Assembly (NCBI GenBank): GCA_023129165.1
Contig: JAGMCL010000052.1
Coordinates: 1-34,855, forward strand
Length of the DNA stretch: 34,855 nucleotides
Reading direction: 5' to 3'
Source of the DNA: Caldifarciminota bacterium
GTDB taxonomy: Bacteria > Hydrothermota > UBA3073
This document shows positions 25,437 through 33,690 of this stretch, one piece after another (the first letter of the stretch is position 1; the number at the start of each line of letters is the position of its first letter). The translations under genes were made by a program, and so were the position numbers. The notes beneath the pieces are model-generated. The model saw only the letters and a list, made by a program, of their open reading frames with translations. It was not told the DNA's origin and did no database searches.

Positions 25437-26576
25437 ATGAGATCAGGAAGACACATCCAGCAACTACAAGGAGACTTGTCTTATCTGGCATTTATGCCGA
25501 ACTTTTTGCCACCAAAGCCTCCAATTAAGATAGATAAGGTAATGTTAGACTTGCTTTCTAAAGCCGATAGATTCATAGGACGATTAGATATGATAACTGA
25601 AGTATTACCAGACCCTGATTTTTTTATATTTATGTATATTAGAAAAGAAGCCACATCCTCAAGTCAGGTAGAAGGAACACAAGCCACTTTTGCTGATGTC
25701 TTGAAAGTTGAGGCTAACATTAAAGATCCAGCAATTCCTGATGATGTCCAGGAAATATTGAATTATATCGAAGCAATGAACTATGGCATTAAGAGACTTG
25801 GGAGTTTGCCATTGTCCTTACGTTTGATTAGAGAAATCCACCAACTCCTTTTACAAGGAGTCCGCGGAAAATATAAGAACCCCGGTGAGTTTAGGAAAAG
25901 TCAAAATTGGGTTGGTGGTAGAACAATAAATACGGCGAGTTATGTCCCACCTCCAGTATCAGAATTACCACTACTTTTAGATAACCTTGAGAAATTTTTC
26001 TATGATAAATCACCAATGCCAATTTTAATAAAAACTGCCTTAATTCATTCTCAATTTGAGTTAATTCATCCCTTTTTAGATGGCAATGGTAGAGTAGGTA
26101 GGTTACTTATTACTTTTTATCTTTGTCAACAGGAGATATTACAAAGACCATTACTCTATCTTTCTGATTACTTTAAAAGATATAGAAGTGAATACTATGA
26201 TAAACTAAGTACAATTCATAAAAAGGATAATTTGGAAGATTGGATTAAGTTTTTCTTGGATGGAGTGATAGAAATTTCAAAAGAGGCTGTTAATCTATCA
26301 CGGAAGATAGTTAATTTAAGAGAACAAGATGTGAAAAAAGTCTCCAACCTGGGAAAATCAATCAAAAGTGCTTTATCCCTTTTAGAATCGCTTTACAAAT
26401 CACCAATTATTACCGTAAAATCAGTCGAAAAAGCTACAGGATTATCTCCTTCTAATGCCAACGCTTTGGTTGAAAAATTTGGAAATTTGGAAATACTAGA
26501 GAAGGTCGGAGAAAGGAAACGAAATAGGAGATTCGTTTATAAGAAATATTTGAATTTATTTGAAATAAGTCCTTAA
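25437..26576 (+). CDS. fic: Fic family protein (AMP transferase type) with winged helix
   Basis: Fic enzymes transfer AMP or related groups to protein hydroxyls. The 379 residues hold a Fic_N domain with the inhibitory helix SSQVEGTQ (Ser75, Glu79, Gly80; pattern S-x3-E-G), the complete catalytic motif HPFLDGNGRVGR (211-222), and a C-terminal winged helix near 305-375 (TGLSPSNANALVEKFG) that may bind DNA. This is the common free-standing class with built-in autoinhibition. ATG 25437 has no clear Shine-Dalgarno. Such fic genes often sit inside type I RM loci; here it follows hsdM and the broken ATPase. Confidence 0.92.
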   Translation: MRSGRHIQQLQGDLSYLAFMPNFLPPKPPIKIDKVMLDLLSKADRFIGRLDMITEVLPDPDFFIFMYIRKEATSSSQVEGTQATFADVLKVEANIKDPAIPDDVQEILNYIEAMNYGIKRLGSLPLSLRLIREIHQLLLQGVRGKYKNPGEFRKSQNWVGGRTINTASYVPPPVSELPLLLDNLEKFFYDKSPMPILIKTALIHSQFELIHPFLDGNGRVGRLLITFYLCQQEILQRPLLYLSDYFKRYRSEYYDKLSTIHKKDNLEDWIKFFLDGVIEISKEAVNLSRKIVNLREQDVKKVSNLGKSIKSALSLLESLYKSPIITVKSVEKATGLSPSNANALVEKFGNLEILEKVGERKRNRRFVYKKYLNLFEISP

Positions 26577-26580
26577 ACAT

Positions 26581-26685
26581 ATGCTTAAATTTACCGAACT
26601 AAATACAGTTGAGCGTCCCATAGTTGAACAGTGGTATTGTAATATCATAAAGATGTTAAATGTTAAATGTGAAAATAAATTGTGA
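26581..26685 (+). pseudogene. Possible broken 5' end of a second hsdR
   Basis: Four bases after the fic stop, ATG 26581 opens MLKFTELNTVERPIVEQWY, which resembles the start of many type I R subunits (F-T-E-x-N-T-V-E-x-P-I-x-E). The similarity ends after about 17 residues and the frame stops at 26685. Short, so this is tentative. Confidence 0.35.
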
Positions 26686-26773
26686 GGGTTCTAATCGCCG
26701 CACAGGTCAGTAATATTAGTCTACGCATCAGCCCCGCAAATGCGAGATTTCCACTTTGTTCCAACAAACTGAT

Positions 26774-26794
26774 GCCTGCCTACCGCAGGCAGGC
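26774..26794. repeat. GCCTGCC palindrome
   Basis: GCCTGCCT, five-base loop, AGGCAGGC, followed by ACTCCA. Copies: 3679-3697, 26995-27015, 33777-33796. Confidence 0.75.
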
Positions 26795-26929
26795 ACTCCA
26801 AATTAGTCTTAATTGCACAATAGTAATACAAGGAAATAGTAAGAAGCAAAACAGAGCCCACGAAATATTATAAATTACTGTAATACTCTACTGCGACAAT
26901 ACTGTGACATTTACTGTGACATAATTATT

Positions 26930-26951
26930 GAGGTCGGGAGACCTCTCCCAC
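26930..26951 (-). repeat. REP-like GTGGGA hairpin
   Basis: On the minus strand GTGGGA, GAGGTC, loop TCCC, GACCTC. Same plan as 2534-2555 with a different but fully paired stem. Confidence 0.65.
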
Positions 26952-26994
26952 AAAGTTGGTATTGGAATTTATTTTATCACAATAGCAAACTACT

Positions 26995-27015
26995 GCCTGC
27001 CTACGGTAGGCAGGC
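26995..27015. repeat. GCCTGCCTAC palindrome
   Basis: GCCTGCCTAC, one central G, GTAGGCAGGC: ten perfect base pairs, followed by GCTCCA. The most symmetrical copy in the window. Confidence 0.8.
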
Positions 27016-27072
27016 GCTCCAGTTCTAACGCTTATTAAACGATATGCTGGTATTGTTTAATAAAGGAAGTGA

Positions 27073-27094
27073 TTATTTAACGAATGTTAAATAA
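27073..27094. promoter_or_regulatory. TTATTTAAC dyad upstream of the barrel gene
   Basis: TTATTTAAC, GAAT, GTTAAATAA: nine perfect base pairs, ending 27 bases before the ATG at 27122. The GTTAAATAAAG edge is shared with the 87-bp repeats, so it may be a decayed relative instead of an operator. Confidence 0.4.
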
Positions 27095-27121
27095 AGAATG
27101 GGATATCAAAAGGAAGGTAAG

Positions 27122-28321
27122 ATGAGAAAGAAAAGCTTCTTTTGGTCTGTTTACACAGCTGTGGCGCTCTCTTATATAATAGGATATGCAAATATTATAC
27201 CGATACCCGAGCCGGATTATCCTCTTCATGGTATTGGGTTCGGCACACGTGCGATTGGGATGGGGGGTGCATTCGTAGCAATAGCGGATGACCCATCTGC
27301 TATCTGGTGGAATCCAGCAGGACTTTCGAAGATTGATAAGTTAAGTATATATGGAGAGATGTCGTATCTATATGAGGAAGGTGAATTACCATACGGATAT
27401 TACTACGGTCCTTATGATTCTGGAGACCGCTATACATCTTACTCAAAAGGCACTTTTTTACCAAGGGCTGTTGTTCTGACTATTCCTTACAGGGATATTG
27501 GGATTGGAATAGGTGCCTATGTTCCCTATTGCACTATTAAGGAAGATGGAGAGTTTACCTGGAAGGATGAGAAAATAATACCTGCCGAAAAGGGCAAGGT
27601 TAGACGGGTGGAGATTGCCATAGCATCGGGTAAAAACAGTGCATTTAATCTTGGTCTGACTATTGGATACCAGTGGCTTACTACAGAAGAGAGGTCATTC
27701 TATCACAAGGTGTATGATGGGACAGAGAGTGTCCATTGGTATAAAGAGGAGTTTGAAGGTAAGGGATTCTCAGCGAGTATAGGTGGGATCTGGAAGGTTA
27801 GTGGAAATTCCAGTATCGGCATCACAATGGGTACACACACACCTTTAAAAGGAGAAAAGAAATACCAGAATTATTACTATCACTCACGGCATGATACGGT
27901 CTATCGGGACACAACCTACATCGGAGAAACGGAAGAAGAGCGTTCCCTTCCAAAATTCGTGCGGCTGGGAGCATTTATTGAAAACGAAAAGGGGACAATA
28001 ATAGCCGTTCAAATTGATTTCCTCCGCCGGGATTATTATCCTTATGTTTATCCTGCTGGATGGTATGAACCCCTCTTTGGCTTGGGAGAAGCTCAGCTTA
28101 GTTTGGGGATTGAGCAATCCATGAATGAGAGTATTGCTTTAAGAGCGGGAGTTTATTCCTCTCCAAAGGGTAGCTATTACAATGGGGATGTATTTACTTT
28201 CACCTCTGGGTTTACTGTAAAATGTCGAAGTTTTAGGTTTGAAGGTGTGATTGAAAACATGCTGGGAGGGGACGATAAAGTGCGAATTGGCTCACTCTCT
28301 GTTCTTTACGAGTGGTTATAG
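27122..28321 (+). CDS. Outer-membrane beta-barrel protein (FadL/PorV-like)
   Basis: 399 residues. Signal peptide about 1-23 (MRKKSFFWSVYTAVALSYI..YA). The mature N-terminus has the hallmark GFGTRAIGMGGAFVAIADD and PSAIWWNPAGLSKI of the UPF0164/PorV/FadL-like group, followed by alternating amphipathic strands with aromatic girdles (YGEMSYLYEE, GIGIGAYVPY, LGLTIGYQWL, FSASIGGIW) and a C-terminal strand ending LYEWL with an aromatic residue near the end. The start at 27122 is chosen because AAGGAAGG lies just upstream; the ATG at 27098 would add eight residues before the signal. The cargo is unknown. It is followed by an exported transglutaminase-like protein. Confidence 0.85.
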   Translation: MRKKSFFWSVYTAVALSYIIGYANIIPIPEPDYPLHGIGFGTRAIGMGGAFVAIADDPSAIWWNPAGLSKIDKLSIYGEMSYLYEEGELPYGYYYGPYDSGDRYTSYSKGTFLPRAVVLTIPYRDIGIGIGAYVPYCTIKEDGEFTWKDEKIIPAEKGKVRRVEIAIASGKNSAFNLGLTIGYQWLTTEERSFYHKVYDGTESVHWYKEEFEGKGFSASIGGIWKVSGNSSIGITMGTHTPLKGEKKYQNYYYHSRHDTVYRDTTYIGETEEERSLPKFVRLGAFIENEKGTIIAVQIDFLRRDYYPYVYPAGWYEPLFGLGEAQLSLGIEQSMNESIALRAGVYSSPKGSYYNGDVFTFTSGFTVKCRSFRFEGVIENMLGGDDKVRIGSLSVLYEWL

Positions 28322-28360
28322 AATTCGAACGAATCGGTTTTTCATTTTGAAATTATTTTC

Positions 28361-28382
28361 GGGACTTGGAAGTCCCTCCTAC
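28361..28382 (-). repeat. REP-like GTAGGA hairpin
   Basis: On the minus strand GTAGGA, GGGACTT, CC, AAGTCCC. Member of the covarying family. Confidence 0.7.
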
Positions 28383-28403
28383 AATTTAAAGTTATGGAAA
28401 TGG

Positions 28404-28573
28404 GGGTCAGGCTAAGAGATAAGAGATAGAAAATAATCTCACTCCTTTGCCACGAGATATCAGATGATAAAAATTTCCTTCATATTCTATCCTCAGTTTC
28501 CTGGACATATTTTTATTTTACTATAACTTTCCCCCTATGTCAAGCAATTATCTCTTATCTTTTAGCCTGACCC
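28404..28573. mobile_element. Possible MITE with 25-bp terminal inverted repeats
   Basis: GGGTCAGGCTAAGAGATAAG (start of 28404-28428) matches the reverse complement of 28549-28573 at 24 of 25 positions. The 120-bp centre has no gene. The GTCAGGC/GCCTGAC ends resemble those I recall near IS200-like Y1 transposases, but this is memory and not a search. It ends 11 bases before the next ATG. Confidence 0.4.
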
Positions 28574-28584
28574 GCAATAAAATT

Positions 28585-31125
28585 ATGTTTAGATTATATA
28601 GACTAATCCTATTTATAGCCATCTCATCCTCCCTGTTTGGAAGGGCATTATCCTTAGAAGAGGCAAAGGTATGCAACCCTGAGGTTGAGAGGTTGATTGA
28701 ATGTGCAAGTGGAGATGAAAAAGAGTGGGTGGATTCACTCCTTCAATATATGCCAACCATTGACCTTGTAACCCTGAATGCCGATTCTTTTCTTCTTGAC
28801 TTGAAAGCCCTACAAATTAATCTTGACTCGCTTTCCTGGACAAAGGTAATTCCTCAAGAATTTTTCGACCACTATGTTCTTCCATATCGGGTGTCACAAG
28901 AGCCATTGGAGTATTTTCGACTCCATTATGGAAGAGAGCTCTTCGAACGTGTTCGAGACTGTTCTGATTTAAAAAGTGCAGCACTCTCCGTAAACGAATG
29001 GGCTTATGAACAGATGAAATATGAACCAACTTCCAGATGGGACCAATCTGCAGGTCAGACTATTAGACGAGGCATTGGACGGTGCGAGGAGATGGCTATA
29101 CTTTTTATAAAAGCATGCAGGTCAGTAGGTATCCCAACAAGAATGGTATCTTCACCCTGGTGGCCATTCACCAACTCAAATCATGCATGGGTAGAGGTCT
29201 GGACAGAAGACGGATGGCATTTTCTTGGGGGTGCTGAGATGACTGCATTAGATAATACCTGGTTTAGAAAGGCAGTCAGAAGAACAGCAATCATAAAAGG
29301 TGTTACGTGGGGAGAATTTACTAAATCAGAAAAGATGGTATATTATAAAGGAGATGAATATGCAGTTCTCAATCTAACATCTAACTATAGTGATACAACA
29401 GGTCTATCTATAACTGTAATGGATACCGATGGAGCACCTGTAGAGAGTGCAGATGTCTGGATATCGGTCTTCAACTACTCATCACTCCGCTCTGTTGCCC
29501 ACAAATACACTGATGAGTTTGGGGAGGTTCATTTTGTCGTTGGAAAGTGTGACCTATTTATTTCCTGTGGGAAGGACTCACTCTGGGATTATGATATACT
29601 GCGATTTTCAGAAGGTAATACAACAAGCAATATCTCCCTCGTAATCGAGAAGATTTCGATACCAGATACATCCTTCTGGCTCAGGGTAAAGGATAAAGAT
29701 GATGTTCCAGGAGATACGACCTATAAGCCTCCAGAACTATCCTATGTTCTTCATGATCTCCATCAGGAACAGCTAACCGCTGTAGAACCTGAGATTTTAA
29801 AAGAATTACCAGACACATCTTTAGAATATCGTCTTTTAAAAAACCTGAATCGCTCTCGTGGAAATCGAGAAACATTGATGAACTTCTGGAGAAAGTATAA
29901 GGAGGAACCTGAGCTTTTATTATCCTTATGGGATGTTATGCACACAAAGGACCTCGTTGCGGTTGACAGCAACACTATGCAGAAAATTATAGATTTGTTA
30001 AAGGATAGGCGAGAGCATGTTGACAACTATGAGTACCTGGATTCATTATTCTTCAAATATGTTGCAAATCCAAGGATTCTATGGGAGAATTTGTCTCAGG
30101 TTCCTGTATCAATCGAGAATCCATTCTTGGAACTTGCAGGTAAAAAGCCAAATGAGATTGCAGATTATGTGGTGAGATATATCCAGAAAGAAATAGATAC
30201 GCTAAGTGATAAGAACTATTTTGGTGGAAAAATGAATCCTTATCAAACACTCACAGCGGAGACAGGCAGCTCAATTGAGAGACTGACCCTCTTTGTAGAG
30301 GCGATGAGATCGGTTGGAATACCTGCACGCATATACTGGGATTATAAAAGTGCAGAATACTATGATAATGATTGGGTAACAGTAAAATTCGATACTACAG
30401 AAGAGATAGAAACCCAGGAGACAGTGATAGCCGCAAGATTCATACAAAATGATGTAACAAGAACAGATGTTAGATACTATTATGATTTTTCAATATGCCA
30501 GATCGAGGATGGAGTATTTAAGGACATTACCCCCCCAATGGATACATCAATGGGTATTGTCTCTTTTACGGTTCCTACTGGAGAGTATTGTTTTATTACA
30601 GGTTTTCGTCAGGCAAAGGGAGATGTCTTTGTCAGGGTTAATCCAGTTAAGACAGAGGAAGATACTGTTCTGATTACGGTAGAATTGGGGTTCCCGCCAA
30701 TAGATGCAATCGGCTCATTTGACTTACTCATAAGGGACTTTCAAGGACTTACTGACGTTGACATAAAAGATACAGATGGTTTTGTCCTCTCTCAATCCGA
30801 TTGGCAGAATGGTAATATTATTATTGCTTTCCTTGACCCTGAGAAGGAAAGTTCAATATCAACTACCAAAAGACTTGCACTAATTAATGATATTCCTTTT
30901 TTGATTTTTATAAAGACCGATAAGAGGGATAACGCATTACATTTTTGTGTTGAAAATAAACTTAAGGGCAGGATATTTTATGGGGATGAGGAAAGCCTGA
31001 AAGAGATATTAAAATTCCATGAACTCCCTTCAATTCTATTCCTGCGGGATGGAAAGGCAATACTCTGGACAGAGGGACTTAATCTTGAGATTTCAAATAT
31101 GATAAGGCAAATAAAAGACAATTGA
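28585..31125 (+). CDS. Exported transglutaminase-like protein with a second decayed domain and a redoxin-like tail
   Basis: 846 residues with a signal peptide (1-20). A transglutaminase-like domain (about 130-225) has the nucleophile in GIGRCEEMAILF (Cys167), then SNHAWVEVW (His200) and the WHFLGGAE form of the third motif. Residues 270-345 look like a carboxypeptidase-regulatory beta-sandwich. A second copy near 550-600 (SIERLTLFVEAMRSVGIPAR) has Ser563 where Cys is expected. From about 710 a redoxin fold follows (DTDGFVLSQSDWQNGNIIIAF) without a CxxC. Start 28585 is chosen over 28537 because the extra 16 codons lie in the inverted repeat; no Shine-Dalgarno is visible. Probably envelope protease or peptide-processing role; substrate unknown. 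Confidence 0.8.
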   Translation: MFRLYRLILFIAISSSLFGRALSLEEAKVCNPEVERLIECASGDEKEWVDSLLQYMPTIDLVTLNADSFLLDLKALQINLDSLSWTKVIPQEFFDHYVLPYRVSQEPLEYFRLHYGRELFERVRDCSDLKSAALSVNEWAYEQMKYEPTSRWDQSAGQTIRRGIGRCEEMAILFIKACRSVGIPTRMVSSPWWPFTNSNHAWVEVWTEDGWHFLGGAEMTALDNTWFRKAVRRTAIIKGVTWGEFTKSEKMVYYKGDEYAVLNLTSNYSDTTGLSITVMDTDGAPVESADVWISVFNYSSLRSVAHKYTDEFGEVHFVVGKCDLFISCGKDSLWDYDILRFSEGNTTSNISLVIEKISIPDTSFWLRVKDKDDVPGDTTYKPPELSYVLHDLHQEQLTAVEPEILKELPDTSLEYRLLKNLNRSRGNRETLMNFWRKYKEEPELLLSLWDVMHTKDLVAVDSNTMQKIIDLLKDRREHVDNYEYLDSLFFKYVANPRILWENLSQVPVSIENPFLELAGKKPNEIADYVVRYIQKEIDTLSDKNYFGGKMNPYQTLTAETGSSIERLTLFVEAMRSVGIPARIYWDYKSAEYYDNDWVTVKFDTTEEIETQETVIAARFIQNDVTRTDVRYYYDFSICQIEDGVFKDITPPMDTSMGIVSFTVPTGEYCFITGFRQAKGDVFVRVNPVKTEEDTVLITVELGFPPIDAIGSFDLLIRDFQGLTDVDIKDTDGFVLSQSDWQNGNIIIAFLDPEKESSISTTKRLALINDIPFLIFIKTDKRDNALHFCVENKLKGRIFYGDEESLKEILKFHELPSILFLRDGKAILWTEGLNLEISNMIRQIKDN

Positions 31126-31262
31126 GTTTGTTGAGTTTTCACAGTTTATTGAGTTTCTTGAGTTATTGGGTCTTACGGTCGTAGTGTCATACCGTCTTTA
31201 TAATAACTTAATTACTATTTCTATCGGCAAATATCTGCGCTAATTTGCGTTCAAATGTTATC

Positions 31263-31284
31263 GCGACTAGGAAGTCGCTCCTAC
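31263..31284 (-). repeat. REP-like GTAGGA hairpin
   Basis: On the minus strand GTAGGA, GCGACT, loop TCCT, AGTCGC. Member of the covarying family. Confidence 0.7.
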
Positions 31285-31363
31285 CTTTTCTTTTTTCTCC
31301 TAAGTTATTCTAAATTGCTAATTGCTAATTTTGCATTGATAATTGATTTTATCTTCTTTTTTC

Positions 31364-31382
31364 GCCCCGCCAAAGGCGGGGC
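31364..31382. repeat. GCCCCGCC palindrome, copy 3
   Basis: GCCCCGCC, AAA, GGCGGGGC, identical to copy 2, five bases downstream of the pckG stop on the minus strand. The flanking GCTCCTATCATTTATCATTT is also similar to copy 2. Confidence 0.75.
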
Positions 31383-31387
31383 TCCTA

Positions 31388-33298
31388 TCATTTATCATTT
31401 GACATTTTACATTTTCCCTTCTCCCACCTATCAGGTGTAATATAATCTCCGTACTTCTCCCTTGCTCTGTTCAAACGTTTCTTTTCCTCTTCTAAAATTA
31501 TAAACAACACTGGGGGTGTATCAGTAACAGTGGTCTCATATATTTTCTTAATTCTCTCAATCTTTGAAAGGCTTTCGGGCACCCTGATGGTAAATTGTTT
31601 TATGTAATCCTCCCTTGAATATATCTTGTTCAACAGCTCTTTAAAGATTTTCCTGAGGTCATCGTACATGGGTATATATCCTGTGGGAGTCTTTAATGCA
31701 CCAACCTCATTATGTACACGTAATTCCATCCACTTGAGCCAGACACCCTTGTCAACCCTCTCGTTCGTAAAATTTCCATTTCTGTCCTTAAGGAAATAGT
31801 TAACCCCAAATATCTTAGGTGGCTTTTCCATAGAACTGCCGAATTTCAAATTCATATCTACGTATCTGCCAATTGGCACGGAAAGAAAATCCAAATTTGA
31901 CATTGGATTAAATTGTCTAACACCTTCTTTACCAAGTGTGGCAGCAGTTGTTTCTGATTCGAGTGATGCACCTTTGGTTATTATTCCATGTGTCCAGTCG
32001 AATGCCTCCTCTACAGGAACCCATGTATCTGAATCCCTGCCCCCATATATCATCCCACCTATCTCAACCCCGTTTGGGTCGTTCATCTTAGAGTCCATGT
32101 TTCTTAAACTCCTCAGTTTAATTGTAAATCTTGCGTTTTTATGTGAGGGTGTAACCTCGTTACCCTCTGTATCCTTTTTACCAGGTACCCATTCACCTGA
32201 ATGGTTTTTACCCTTCTCAGGCACATCACCATCTTTACCAATCCAGTATACACCTTTATCTTCTGTAGTTAGAATATTTGAGAATATAATCTCGTTCGGT
32301 GAATGTAAAGCATTCCATATTATTGGGTCATCCTTAGAATTTACACCCATTATTATCCCAAAAACACCTGACTCTACATTAACTGCATATGCCTTATCCC
32401 CTCTCTTCCTGATATAGGCTATGTCATCACCAACTATGGTTTCATGAGGTATCATGGCTGTTGAGGTCTTTCCACACAAAGAAGGGAAGGCACCAGTAAA
32501 GTATGTAGTCCCTTTATCTGGTCCATGTATACCCATTAAAAGCATGTGCTCTGTGAGCCATCCCTCCTTTTCGGCTCTATGAATAGCCAAACGCATAGCA
32601 AGTTTCTTCAATCCTATCGTATTACCACCATACTGTGTGTTAACTGAATATACAACTGCGTCTTCAAAATCAATGTATACCCTCCGCTTATTTATGTTCT
32701 TACTTACCTTTCTTTCATCCAACTCACCGGCGCTGTGGACAAATTTAAAAAACCATGCCGAATTACCATGCCTTTTAAACTCCTCATATCCGTTTCTATA
32801 GAGCAAATCTTCACTGTGTGCCACATAAGCAGAATCGGTAAGCTGGATACAGGGAATGGAGAACTCTGAATTGGTTGGACCAAGACAGAAAAACCTTATA
32901 TAGAGTTCATGTTCACTCATTATATCCTTCATGATTTCATGAATCTCCTGGAGACCTTCATGTTTATCAATTGCATTTAAGTTGGGACCTAAATCTACGC
33001 CCTTTGGGACGAGAAATTTAGTGTGTCCTTTATCCCTTGCCTGGTCAAAGTATCCATCAAAATGAACAGAATGTCCCTCTATTGCCAGCTTCATTTCCTC
33101 ACCATTCCTAATCGCAGCCTCTCTGACATATCTTAAATCTTCTTCAGAGTCTGTTGAAATAAATACCTTATCTGGATTACACAACTCTATATACTCTGCC
33201 ACAAACTTGTGCAAATAGGGATTATCTATTGCCTTAAGCTTGTGATAATTTCTTTTACCCAATCTGTTTTCAAGCAACTCTATTATATTTTCAGGCAT
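31388..33298 (-). CDS. pckG: Phosphoenolpyruvate carboxykinase (GTP)
   Basis: Interconverts oxaloacetate plus GTP with phosphoenolpyruvate, CO2 and GDP: first committed step of gluconeogenesis, or anaplerosis in reverse. The 636 residues are of the GTP type: the substrate-binding YGGNTIGLKK, the P-loop with the reactive cysteine GAFPSLCGKTSTAM (Cys275), metal-binding GDDIAYI (Asp291-Asp292), NVESGVFGIIMGVN and GGRDSDTWVPVEEAFDW. ATG 33298 has GGGGAGGA upstream; a longer frame from 33343 lacks this. A strong promoter with a flanking dyad lies 75-100 bases upstream. A single-gene unit. Confidence 0.96.
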   Translation of the reverse strand: MPENIIELLENRLGKRNYHKLKAIDNPYLHKFVAEYIELCNPDKVFISTDSEEDLRYVREAAIRNGEEMKLAIEGHSVHFDGYFDQARDKGHTKFLVPKGVDLGPNLNAIDKHEGLQEIHEIMKDIMSEHELYIRFFCLGPTNSEFSIPCIQLTDSAYVAHSEDLLYRNGYEEFKRHGNSAWFFKFVHSAGELDERKVSKNINKRRVYIDFEDAVVYSVNTQYGGNTIGLKKLAMRLAIHRAEKEGWLTEHMLLMGIHGPDKGTTYFTGAFPSLCGKTSTAMIPHETIVGDDIAYIRKRGDKAYAVNVESGVFGIIMGVNSKDDPIIWNALHSPNEIIFSNILTTEDKGVYWIGKDGDVPEKGKNHSGEWVPGKKDTEGNEVTPSHKNARFTIKLRSLRNMDSKMNDPNGVEIGGMIYGGRDSDTWVPVEEAFDWTHGIITKGASLESETTAATLGKEGVRQFNPMSNLDFLSVPIGRYVDMNLKFGSSMEKPPKIFGVNYFLKDRNGNFTNERVDKGVWLKWMELRVHNEVGALKTPTGYIPMYDDLRKIFKELLNKIYSREDYIKQFTIRVPESLSKIERIKKIYETTVTDTPPVLFIILEEEKKRLNRAREKYGDYITPDRWEKGKCKMSNDK

Positions 33299-33360
33299 AT
33301 TATTCCTCCCCAATTTAAGATGTAATATGTCAAAGAATAGCATACCATAATATGTGGATA

Positions 33361-33401
33361 AAATTGGTTTCTATTATAACACCAATTTCTCAAAATGTCA
33401 A
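33361..33401 (-). promoter_or_regulatory. pckG promoter with operator-like dyad
   Basis: On the minus strand TTGACA (33396-33401), 17-base spacer, TATAAT (33373-33378). AAATTGGT (33361-33368) and ACCAATTT (33381-33388) form a perfect 8-bp dyad that brackets the -10 box. A repressor bound there would block RNA polymerase. Leader of about 67 bases to the ATG. Confidence 0.65.
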
Positions 33402-33543
33402 TCTTTTTATATACTTCCAATCTCATTTAACCTCTTAAATAACACAAGAATTTACTTTCTATAATTTAGTTGATTCAAAATACCTACGAGCATATGAATA
33501 AACTCTTAAATTTAGGAATTAATAAATTTTTCTATAATCGCAG

Positions 33544-33574
33544 GGCTTACATGCCTAACAGCAGTCAGTAAGCC
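33544..33574. repeat. GGCTTAC/GTAAGCC hairpin
   Basis: GGCTTAC (33544-33550) with GTAAGCC (33568-33574), 17-base loop. A single copy in the window. Confidence 0.45.
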
Positions 33575-33602
33575 TTGTCGTATATTCTCTCTATTGCAAT
33601 GA

Positions 33603-33636
33603 GATTGCCACGCTCCTGTTAGTCGCTCGCAATGAC
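33603..33636. repeat. GTCATTGCGAG-type repeat, copy 2 (minus orientation)
   Basis: GATTGCCACGCTCC to GCTCGCAATGAC; the reverse complement matches copy 1 at both ends. Confidence 0.75.
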
Positions 33637-33690
33637 AAATAAGTCATTAAATGGTAGGCGTAGACTTTATGCCTGCGAAGGAACGAATGA

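Larger units (their letters stand above)
26686..27121. other. Repeat-rich intergenic region before the barrel gene
   Basis: No gene supported. It contains two GCCTGCC palindromes, one REP-like hairpin, two close TGTGACAT words (26902 to 26922) and the TTATTTAAC dyad, listed separately. Confidence 0.65.

Noticed and set aside
26682-26873. 63-codon frame after fic
   Set aside because: It runs through a palindrome and low-complexity DNA, with no ribosome site or family resemblance.
28323-28342. Terminator after the barrel gene (ATTCG-AA-CGAAT then T-run)
   Set aside because: The stem is only five base pairs with a two-base loop and the T-run is offset; too weak to call.
31938-32417. 159-codon frame on the plus strand across pckG
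   Set aside because: Antisense shadow of a conserved enzyme, no ribosome site.
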